Virus record (IMG/VR): IMGVR_UViG_3300042453_004124
Location: 1-27,342 of that record
From: a virus
Strand: one strand, 5' to 3'
DNA length: 27,342 bases
The notes under the pieces were generated by a model. That model did not search any database. It saw only the letters and a program-made list of their open reading frames with translations, and had not been told where the DNA came from. Numbering within the stretch: the stretch's first letter is position 1; each line of letters opens with the position of its first letter. The translations under genes and the position numbers were made by a program. This document shows, in pieces, positions 6,874 through 12,873 of this stretch.

Positions 6874-7253
6874 TCACACTTGACCCGCTGCCTATCTATA
6901 ACGAAGAACAACCGTGTCAGTGATAGACCAGTGGTCATAGCCGTTATGAGCCTGAGGATTTTTACGGTTTCCTTCTCTGGTAAGGCGACAGTGCGAGAAT
7001 CTCTGGCAAACCCTAGGCATCTTGCCTATGGAACCGCCAGCAACCCGTAGTGGGCTAAGTCAAGATCTGCGGAAGGTTTTAGTCTTAGTTCGGGATAGAC
7101 GACGCTTTATAGGCGTAGCTCACCAAGTTGAGCGAAACGTTGACCTAAAGCCAAGAGGTGATGCTATGATGCGAGTCTCCCTGACACCGAGGGTTATCGG
7201 TGGTTATCGCATCCTATTCACTTCTTGGCTTTGCTACATTTAAGGGGAAAGAA
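6874..7253 (+). other. 380-base structured intergenic region, candidate non-coding RNA or leader
   Basis: No convincing gene is found between the capsid terminator and the next start at 7254; the two short + strand ORFs here (63 and 73 aa) lack ribosome sites and protein-like composition. Instead the stretch is rich in local inverted repeats: GACC/GGTC 6926-6936, GGTTT/AAACC 6966-7012 enclosing TTCTC/GAGAA 6973-6999, TAGGCA/TGCCTA 7014-7028 with a 3-base loop, CCGC/GCGG 7034-7072, ACGC/GCGT 7102-7116, GCTCA/TGAGC 7118-7133, and a large stem at 7147-7232. It may be a stand-alone RNA, a 5' leader controlling the connector operon, or a processing region. No known RNA family was recognised, and no promoter with good spacing was found. 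Confidence 0.4.
7147..7232 (+). repeat. Long three-tier hairpin before the 7254 gene
   Basis: AAAGCCAAGAGGTGA (7147-7161) pairs along all 15 positions with 7218-7232 (one G-U pair). Inside, GATGCGA (7168-7174) pairs with TCGCATC (7207-7213), and inside that CACCGA (7185-7190) pairs with TCGGTG (7197-7202) around a GGGTTA loop. The structure ends 11 bases before the AGGGG Shine-Dalgarno of the gene at 7254. It is not followed by a T-run, so it is unlikely to be a terminator; a translational control element, RNase processing site or mRNA-stabilising hairpin is more plausible. Confidence 0.6.
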
Positions 7254-7646
7254 ATGCCACGAAAAGCAGACGCACTCGACTCCGCAAAAATTACATCGAA
7301 TGGCTCTAGTGTAGAAATGAAAGATGTTGTCGCAATACCGGCAAGAAGAGGAAGGCCATCCGCCAAGAAAAGCAATAGCCAGCAGGAAGCTTCTGTCACG
7401 GACGCTGAAAAGGTTGCATCGGAGAAGCAAGCCGCACCCGTAGTTGTCGCCCCTCCTCCTCCTGTGCCTGTAGCGCCCGCCAAGAAATGCGACTCCTATG
7501 TCGTTGTTTCAGACGCAAGAGCGTGGATAAACGGACAATTGATTCACTTTCATGCAGGAAAAATTGTAAACGAGATTTTGTTTGGCCCGAAGTTTTTGGC
7601 TAGACTAACAGATCAGAACGTGCAGTTGAAAAAAGTCGAAGAATAA
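7254..7646 (+). CDS. Small predicted head protein with basic, Pro-rich N-terminus
   Basis: A 130-aa protein from the ATG at 7254, which has TAAGGGGAAAG upstream; the longer in-frame start at 7200 lies inside the hairpin. Residues 29-38 (ARRGRPSAKK) resemble an AT-hook-like basic patch, followed by an Ala/Pro/Val linker (PPPPVPVAP). The C-terminal 50 residues (YVVVSDARAWINGQLIHFHAGKIVNE...) form a small beta-rich domain of a kind I have seen in short phage genes next to capsid genes. The role is unknown; it may be a head-decoration or connector accessory. It begins the post-terminator gene block. Confidence 0.65.
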   Translation: MPRKADALDSAKITSNGSSVEMKDVVAIPARRGRPSAKKSNSQQEASVTDAEKVASEKQAAPVVVAPPPPVPVAPAKKCDSYVVVSDARAWINGQLIHFHAGKIVNEILFGPKFLARLTDQNVQLKKVEE

Positions 7647-7662
7647 GGATAGGGGGGCAAAG

Positions 7663-8073
7663 ATGCCGCTGAGCACACAAGACAGAGAAAAGATTCGTTA
7701 TCATCTCGGCTATCTGAATGTCCAGCCTGCGGCATCTATTACCTTTGGCGTTCCTAGACCACAGCAGACATTGTTTCTCGTCGAAACCGCCATGAGCAAT
7801 GTCTTAGAGGAGTCTATTCCGCGCGTGAGACAGATTGTGTCAATTCTCGATTCGATAGAGTGCAAGCTCGTAGACGCACAGGACAGACTAAAGGCAACAG
7901 AACTTGCCGAACTAAAATTGAGGAGAGACGAGACAGACGCTTTAGAGCACGAATATCTACGATGGGCATCAAGGCTAGCTGACCTGCTCGGAGTTCCTCT
8001 GTATGCGTATTCTATTCGCTTTGCGAGCCTGACACAGCGTCGTGCCGGCAATGTACCTGTAGTTAGGAGTTAG
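7663..8073 (+). CDS. Head-tail connector (adaptor) protein
   Basis: A 136-aa helical protein located just after the capsid block and before neck genes, the position of head-completion adaptors. It opens LSTQDREKIRYHLGYLNV, then has a middle hydrophobic helix (MSNVLEESIPRVRQIVSILDSI), a charged helix (about 65-95), and the C-terminal YLRWASRLADLLGVPLYAYS. The YLRW...LA.LLGVP pattern and overall helical make-up fit gp6/gp15-like adaptor proteins that dock onto the portal ring. Identity is from pattern and gene order. GGGGGGCAAAG precedes the ATG. Confidence 0.6.
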   Translation: MPLSTQDREKIRYHLGYLNVQPAASITFGVPRPQQTLFLVETAMSNVLEESIPRVRQIVSILDSIECKLVDAQDRLKATELAELKLRRDETDALEHEYLRWASRLADLLGVPLYAYSIRFASLTQRRAGNVPVVRS

Positions 8074-8075
8074 GT

Positions 8076-8615
8076 ATGGGCTGTGGCAAACCCAAGTTCA
8101 CAAAGTTGTCGGGAACGGAACTGTCGAAGACGTTAGCCTCGTGTCTCATCTCCGTCGCGGACTCTGTGCGAGATATCTATACGCAGTTAGGTCTTCGCAC
8201 CTATTCGGTAAAGATTATTCGCACCGCATGGACAGGAGGACGCAGAGGTGTCGGGATTGAATACATAAAAGACTCACTGGACATACTACCCACGCCGAGG
8301 ATCTCTTCACTCGACGAATTGACAGAGGTATTGCAGCCCGTCGGTCTTGATGAGTTAGGCTCAATTCGAGTATCTGAAATCAGTGGTCGATTCTCTGAAG
8401 ATCAGCTCCTTGGAAGGATTCCCGATGGAATACCTATCGACAAAGACGAACAAGTATTTTACGAGATAGAGTTTCCTCGTGCGGACGGCATTTCAGGAGT
8501 AAAAAGACGCTTTGCGCCTCGCAGTGCTCCCAATTATGAAGCAAGCACACTTCAGTGGTCAATGAGACTTGAAAGAACACGCGAAGACCGTGCTAGAAAT
8601 GGAGACTTAAGATGA
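8076..8615 (+). CDS. Head-closure / neck protein
   Basis: A 179-aa protein starting two bases after its neighbour's stop. It includes a WTGGRRGVG loop (53-61), a beta segment (YIKDSLDILPTPRI), then GSIRVSEISGRFSEDQLLG and a C-terminal block with FYEIEFPRADG, RRFAPRSAPNYEASTLQWSMRLERTREDR. The GxxxEISxRFSEDxLxG and Y-(E/D)A-x(3)-QW-x(3)-LERxREDR patterns match what I recall of neck-region proteins lying between adaptor and tail-completion genes in environmental myoviruses. The family name is not certain. Its end overlaps the next gene by ATGA. Confidence 0.55.
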   Translation: MGCGKPKFTKLSGTELSKTLASCLISVADSVRDIYTQLGLRTYSVKIIRTAWTGGRRGVGIEYIKDSLDILPTPRISSLDELTEVLQPVGLDELGSIRVSEISGRFSEDQLLGRIPDGIPIDKDEQVFYEIEFPRADGISGVKRRFAPRSAPNYEASTLQWSMRLERTREDRARNGDLR

Positions 8616-9082
8616 CTCCCAAAATCATGCTTCAGAAGATAAATTCTTTTCGCCAAGACTTTCGCCAAATGGCAATCAAAGCGGCGGAGTCTGCTGCCTT
8701 GGCCGTTGGCGCTGACGTACAAAGAGGCTCACTGAGATATAAGTTTACCGGAAGACACAGTGCCGGCTGGGATGTTACGAGCCATCCCCAAGGTGCAATT
8801 CTTCGGAATGATGTTCCATATGCAATCGTCCTTGAAACGGGTCGGCGAGCGGGGGCCAAAAGACCCCCAATCAAAGCGCTCATTCCGTGGGTAGCCAAGA
8901 AGTTTGGAATTCGTTCTCGGCTAAAGCAATGGTGGGTAGCCAAAAGAGTCGCGGACGGAATCAAGAGAAAGGGAAGTCCGGCGAAGGGAACTGTTTTCAA
9001 AAACATACATATGCTTGAACGACAAGCACAAAATGTATTTGCAAGAGAATTGGGAACACGAGTAAAGTCTGCATTGCCATGA
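8612..9082 (+). CDS. HK97 gp10-like neck / tail-completion protein
   Basis: A 156-aa basic protein with the HK97 gp10 layout: an N-terminal helix, then TGRHSAGWDV (46-55), a VPYAIVLETGRRAG segment (68-81, the usual YA..vEfGTr.g), PPIKALIPWVAKKFGI (84-99), and a helix with AKRVADGIKRKGSPAKGTVFKN. This family forms part of the head-tail joint. It overlaps the neighbours on both sides (ATGA at 8612 and at 9079), so it is translated in a coupled string with the neck protein and the presumed tail terminator. Confidence 0.75.
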   Translation: MTPKIMLQKINSFRQDFRQMAIKAAESAALAVGADVQRGSLRYKFTGRHSAGWDVTSHPQGAILRNDVPYAIVLETGRRAGAKRPPIKALIPWVAKKFGIRSRLKQWWVAKRVADGIKRKGSPAKGTVFKNIHMLERQAQNVFARELGTRVKSALP

Positions 9083-9708
9083 CAAAATCGTATGCAATTC
9101 TTCGTCCGGGCGAAGAGATAAATGCCAGACCAAATCAAGAGACAGACGCGAGATCCGCAATTACAAGAGGTCTTGTCGAATATCTTGAGAGCTTAGAGTT
9201 TGACACTTTTGGCGGTCGACCATTTCAGTTTCAGCGCGTTACTGAAAATTGGAGTGTGTTTGAAGAGAATGCGGTATATCCATCAGCGGTAGTCTGGTCG
9301 GAAGACGTTGCTCGCTATGATTCTAGCAGGCTGACTCCAGATGTTCTGACTACCGACGTTGAGATGCCTCTTGGCACTTACATGATGACGACATGCGAGA
9401 TGGTCTTGTCTTGCCGTATATCGGTCTGGGCCAATGACGAAGTAGAGAGAAGCGCATGCGTTGCGATGCTGGAGTCAGAGCTGTCTCCTACGGACTGGCG
9501 ATATGGCTTGCTTCTCGTGCTTCCGCATTATTTCAATGCTATCGGGGCATATGAACTTCAAACGGTTCAATACTTCGATACGGAAGCGGAAGCGACTCAG
9601 AGGTTCAAAAGAGCAGATGTTGTAGTCGAGGCGAGAGTACCTGTAATCAGGTTGAAAAACTTTCCTAAATCCAGAATACTTGCTGACATCACCGTCACGC
9701 AAGAGTAG
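9079..9708 (+). CDS. Putative tail terminator / completion protein
   Basis: A 209-aa protein of mixed alpha/beta type immediately before the sheath gene, the normal position of the tail terminator (lambda gpU/T4 gp15-type) that caps the growing tube. It contains ITRGLVEYLESLEF (helix), then VVWSEDVARYD, an internal TTCEMVLSCRISVWANDEVERSACVAMLESEL segment resembling the beta-strand plus helix of terminator folds, and a beta C-terminus (DVVVEARVPVIRL). No sequence motif is unique to the family, so this is mostly gene-order inference. Confidence 0.5.
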   Translation: MTKSYAILRPGEEINARPNQETDARSAITRGLVEYLESLEFDTFGGRPFQFQRVTENWSVFEENAVYPSAVVWSEDVARYDSSRLTPDVLTTDVEMPLGTYMMTTCEMVLSCRISVWANDEVERSACVAMLESELSPTDWRYGLLLVLPHYFNAIGAYELQTVQYFDTEAEATQRFKRADVVVEARVPVIRLKNFPKSRILADITVTQE

Positions 9709-9716
9709 AGGGAACA

Positions 9717-11711
9717 ATGGCAGGATTCATTCGTTACTTTTCAGCATTTCCTTCGGTTGCAGAGATCACAGAGATCTCAGGCGCATTCATTGTCGATGTG
9801 CCCCCTCCGACCACCCCACCGGTTCCGGGTTTTGGCAAAGTCATTATGATTGGCGAATTTGCTGACATGAGCTTTGCCACTGATGTTGATGACAGTGGAA
9901 ATGTCACTACACGCCTTCAGCCGGTTGAGATTCTTTCGTCGCAAGACCTGATCGACAAGGTCGGCGCTTTTGACCCGTCGCTAGGAGACTTTGGTGGCGC
10001 TTCTGGAAACGGCTTTGTTGCACTGCGCAACAAGCGATTCAATGGCGGCCTAGTCGCCGTTCCTCTGAATCTTGCGTCAAGCAAGGGCGTTCGTCTCGTT
10101 CGTGAGCTTCCCACGAATAAGTCTGTTACAGACCCTTCTCCCGTTGTGCCTATGCAGCAGGCTTTTGTTCTCGCAGGCTCCGAGTTTGTTCTCGGTGCCA
10201 ATAGAGTCCATCTTGCAAAGTCACAGGGCTTCACCGATGACAGTGCATACGTTGTCTCTACATCTGGCGAGACGACTGCTGTAGTCGCCGGCGCGAATTT
10301 TGACTTTGAAGATACAACTGCAACTTTTGTTACAGACGGAGTCGCCGTCGGTGACATCCTTGTACTTGGTAAGGTTGGCGCGGCCGGCGCTAACGGCCTG
10401 AATGCAGGCACATACCGCATCATTTCAATTATTGATGAGACTGCTCTTACCGCAGAAGCAATGGACGGCTCTAGCCTCGACATTGCTGCATCCGCTGGTG
10501 CCGAGCTTGTCTATCGTATTCACCCTGCAGCGACTGCAGATTCCGGTGCGGGCAAGGATTACTCAGATGTCGGCGGTTATTTGTTGCCGGCTCGTCCTCT
10601 TGACGCAACAATCGCGGAAAGCTCTTCACTTTTGCCGGTCATTCCTGCCGACCCCGCAAACGCAACATCTACAGACTGGGATGCTTTCTCCGGCTTGCAG
10701 ATGCTGATTATGCCCGGCTCGGGGAATGACCTAGTATTCACCTCGGCTATTCAATCGGCAAATCCGGTTAACGGCCCTGAGCTTGATCAGCTTTATGTTG
10801 ACGCGATCGAAGCAACAATGACGGATGACCTCCCTATCGGTGGCTCTTCGTTTATTCTTTGCGCAAGAACATCTTTGACGATTCGCCAGACTCTCGCTCA
10901 GCACGTTCGTATCGCCCTTGCAGATGGCATGCTCCGCATTACAGCCATTTCTCCGGAGCTGACGACCACGTCTCTCGCGACTGTTCTTGGCTCTTCTGAT
11001 CCGGGGGTCGGCGCAAACAGAAGCGACCGTGTTGTCTACAACTGGCCCGGCGCTCGTATCTTGATTCCAGAGGCCGTCGGCGTTTCCATCAAGGGTGCAG
11101 ATGGTGTTTCTCGCACAGATGGTATCCTTGACGTAACAACAGACGCATTTGCAATCTCAGTAATGAGCGGACTTCCTCAAGAGCGTGACCCCGGTCAGTC
11201 AGCAGAGCCTGTGCCGACGATTCTCTCTCCGATTTTGGGACTTCAGCGCAATGCTCCCAAACTCGGACTATCAGAGCACAAGCAGCTCAAGAAGGCCGGC
11301 GTAATGGCTCTTCGCATGACATTGGATGTAGGCCCTGTCTTTCAAGAGGGAATTACAAGCTCTCTTGTTGACGGCACTCAGGATGTGAATCGTCGTCGCT
11401 TTGCCGACTTCATTGAGCAGTCACTTGCAAGCATCTATAACCTATATGCTAAGCAGCCGCTCAATGACAATCTAAAGAACGACATCTTCTCCCAGACAGA
11501 TGCCTTCCTGTCTCAGTTGAAGTCTGCAAATAACCCTGCTCTTGCTCGTCTGAACGACTATCAGATCGACAAGATCAACGGTAATACTCCAGACCGAGAG
11601 CGACAGGGAATCTATGTCATTATTGTCAAAGTACAGATGTTCCCAATCGCGAAGTTCATTGGTATCCAAGCAGAGGTTGGGCCAAATGTCGTGATTCAGA
11701 CATCTCTCTAA
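9717..11711 (+). CDS. Tail sheath protein
   Basis: A 664-aa protein with the hallmarks of contractile-tail sheaths: an N-terminal PSVAEITEISG segment (interlacing arm), long variable beta-rich middle domains, and a conserved C-terminal core with VVYNWPGARI...PEAVGVSIKGADG (about 437-462), DAFAISVMSGLPQERDPGQ, then KKAGVMALRMTLDVGPVFQEGITSS (about 523-548), DVNRRRFADFIEQSLASIYN and an ending beta strand (GIYVIIVKVQMFPIAKFIGIQAEV). The sheath polymerises around the tube and contracts on infection. GAGGGAA precedes the ATG. Its presence defines the phage as myovirus-type. Confidence 0.95.
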   Translation: MAGFIRYFSAFPSVAEITEISGAFIVDVPPPTTPPVPGFGKVIMIGEFADMSFATDVDDSGNVTTRLQPVEILSSQDLIDKVGAFDPSLGDFGGASGNGFVALRNKRFNGGLVAVPLNLASSKGVRLVRELPTNKSVTDPSPVVPMQQAFVLAGSEFVLGANRVHLAKSQGFTDDSAYVVSTSGETTAVVAGANFDFEDTTATFVTDGVAVGDILVLGKVGAAGANGLNAGTYRIISIIDETALTAEAMDGSSLDIAASAGAELVYRIHPAATADSGAGKDYSDVGGYLLPARPLDATIAESSSLLPVIPADPANATSTDWDAFSGLQMLIMPGSGNDLVFTSAIQSANPVNGPELDQLYVDAIEATMTDDLPIGGSSFILCARTSLTIRQTLAQHVRIALADGMLRITAISPELTTTSLATVLGSSDPGVGANRSDRVVYNWPGARILIPEAVGVSIKGADGVSRTDGILDVTTDAFAISVMSGLPQERDPGQSAEPVPTILSPILGLQRNAPKLGLSEHKQLKKAGVMALRMTLDVGPVFQEGITSSLVDGTQDVNRRRFADFIEQSLASIYNLYAKQPLNDNLKNDIFSQTDAFLSQLKSANNPALARLNDYQIDKINGNTPDRERQGIYVIIVKVQMFPIAKFIGIQAEVGPNVVIQTSL

Positions 11712-11738
11712 TCAATAGATAAAAGAAGGAGTGTAGAT

Positions 11739-12185
11739 ATGCCTACAGCAGCCCCAGCACAGAGAATTAAAGGACAAGAGGTACAAGTCCGCTTGTTTGA
11801 GAACAATCGCCTGATTGCAAACATCACCGAGGTCAAGTCTTTTGAGATTTCTCTTCAGACGGAAATCATGAAGGAAGGCTACCTCGGCGAGACAACAGAC
11901 CGTCGTGACGAAGTCTTTCGTGGTGTGACGGGCAAGATGGACGTTCACATGAAAGACCCTGCGGTCTTTACTCTCATGCAGAAGATTTCCGACCGTGCTC
12001 AGCGCAGAACACCGGGAATTCAAATTGATGTTCGTGCGACGTTCAACTTCCCCAACGGGACACAGCGTACTGCCGTAATCTCAAATCTCTTTTTTGGAGA
12101 GATGCCAATTAGCGTCGGCGGTAGAACAGAGTACGTCTCGTCGACACTGAACTTCGAGGCGGACGCAGTAAACTTCATCTCCTAA
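11739..12185 (+). CDS. Tail tube protein
   Basis: A 148-aa beta-rich protein right after the sheath gene, matching the usual sheath-tube order and tube size. It has the tube-like pattern of strands around VQVRLFENNRLIANITEVKSFEIS, then MKEGYLGETTDRRDEVFRGVTGKMDVHM, and ends in RTEYVSSTLNFEADAVNFI. The segment GETTDRRDE followed by G-x-(T/S)G forms the conserved loop region of myovirus tubes. It stacks as hexameric rings inside the sheath. AGAAGGAG precedes the start, and a strong hairpin terminator follows the stop. Confidence 0.9.
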   Translation: MPTAAPAQRIKGQEVQVRLFENNRLIANITEVKSFEISLQTEIMKEGYLGETTDRRDEVFRGVTGKMDVHMKDPAVFTLMQKISDRAQRRTPGIQIDVRATFNFPNGTQRTAVISNLFFGEMPISVGGRTEYVSSTLNFEADAVNFIS

Positions 12186-12198
12186 TCTCTTTTCAACA

Positions 12199-12240
12199 AC
12201 AGAAAGAGTGAGAACGCCTGTCTTCACTCTTTCTGTCTTT
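12199..12240 (+). terminator. Intrinsic terminator after the tube gene
   Basis: ACAGAAAGAGTGA (12199-12211) pairs perfectly over 13 bp with 12224-12236 around a 12-base loop, followed by CTTT. The stem is long and exact; the T-tract is short, so read-through into the chaperone operon is likely. Confidence 0.75.
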
Positions 12241-12304
12241 ACAAATTCATGCCTGTATCTTATAACACCTTTGCCCATAGTTCCGGGCTAAAGGAGAAAC
12301 AGAC

Positions 12305-12691
12305 ATGGATCTATTGCAACTCGCCAACAAGCAGCAAGACAACATCGTTGTTTTTGAGTTTTCTATCCCGGCCAAAGCCCAGAGCACGGTGCCGGGTCTT
12401 GGAAAGATTGAAAGCATTGGACTTGCTGAGCTGACCGCCTCAGACGAATTGCTCGCAATTGCCAGAGCCAAGAATGGTTCTGCCATGCAGATTGCACATG
12501 AACTTGCCAAGCAGTCGATTGCCACCGCAAATGGTAAGGCAGTGAGCTTTGCCGATGGAACGATTGACCTTCTTTGGCAAAAGGCGAAGCCAGCTCTTCG
12601 TTCGATGATTCTTTCGGCGTATAACAAACTGAATCAGCCTAACGAGGAAGAGATGGACAGTTTTTTGAACAGCATGCAAATGAAAGTATAG
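12305..12691 (+). CDS. Tail assembly chaperone, short form (gpG-like)
   Basis: A 128-aa protein between tube and tape measure, the standard place of tail assembly chaperones, which coat the tape measure and recruit tube subunits. It starts with a good AAGGAG (12291-12296) before the ATG. A short beta segment (NIVVFEFSIPA) is followed by alpha-helices (ELLAIARAKNGSAMQIAHELAKQSI, IDLLWQKAKPALRSMILSAYNKL). It stops at TAG 12689-12691; just before the stop, a slippery heptamer lets part of the ribosomes shift into the -1 frame and make the longer form (see the 12305-12873 entry). Confidence 0.85.
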   Translation: MDLLQLANKQQDNIVVFEFSIPAKAQSTVPGLGKIESIGLAELTASDELLAIARAKNGSAMQIAHELAKQSIATANGKAVSFADGTIDLLWQKAKPALRSMILSAYNKLNQPNEEEMDSFLNSMQMKV

Positions 12692-12873
12692 AGCGCAAAA
12701 AAAGCATCTGGAAAATGCTCGCCTTCTGTGCTCGCTATGGGCATCAGCCTCTTGATGTAATTATGCGTATGCCGTTCAAAGATCTTCTTGCGTTTGCTCG
12801 TGCTCTTAGTAGTCTGTTAGAAGAAGAACGCGGAAATAGTTGGCAAGAACATCTTATCAGCGGTGGTAGCTAA
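12305..12873 (+). CDS. Tail assembly chaperone, -1 frameshift long form (gpGT-like)
   Basis: Reading codons from 12305 through TTG at 12665-12667 and then slipping back one base gives a 189-aa product. The -1 frame runs open from GAA at 12667 to TAA at 12871-12873 and adds 68 residues (EQHANESIERKKSIW...CARYGHQPLDVIMRMPF...SLLEEERGNSW...), a helical, charged extension like the T part of lambda GT. The extension frame has no ribosome site or credible own start, and its stop overlaps the tape-measure ATG. Open overlap between the two frames is limited to 12643-12691, which contains the slippery heptamer. In this family a fixed ratio of short to long product is needed for correct tail assembly. 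Confidence 0.85.
12644..12667 (+). promoter_or_regulatory. Programmed -1 frameshift signal
   Basis: The heptamer T TTT TTG lies at 12661-12667 with frame-0 codons TTT and TTG, the X XXY YYZ pattern for tandem -1 slippage. A Shine-Dalgarno-like GAGGAAGAG (12644-12652) sits about 8-12 bases upstream, as in bacterial dnaX-type signals. Downstream, AGCAT (12671-12675 or 12703-12707) can pair with ATGCT at 12715-12719, a weak possible stimulator. Confidence 0.75.

Noticed and set aside
6880-6902. A sigma-70-type promoter (TTGACC ... TATAAC).
   Set aside because: The spacer is only 11 bases, far from the usual 16-18.
6859-7243. Two short + strand open frames (6859-7050 and 7022-7243) in the gap after the capsid gene.
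   Set aside because: The first starts inside the terminator stem, neither has a ribosome site, compositions look random, and both cut through strong hairpins.
6874-7253. A group I intron remnant, tRNA or tmRNA in the structured gap.
   Set aside because: A TGAGCCTGAGG stretch resembles phage intron 5' ends, but no paired P7-type R/S motifs or T-arm/CCA end could be found, and no gene is interrupted.
12691-12873. A separate small gene between chaperone and tape measure.
   Set aside because: The frame is a -1 continuation of the chaperone, lacks its own ribosome site, and is better explained by programmed frameshifting.
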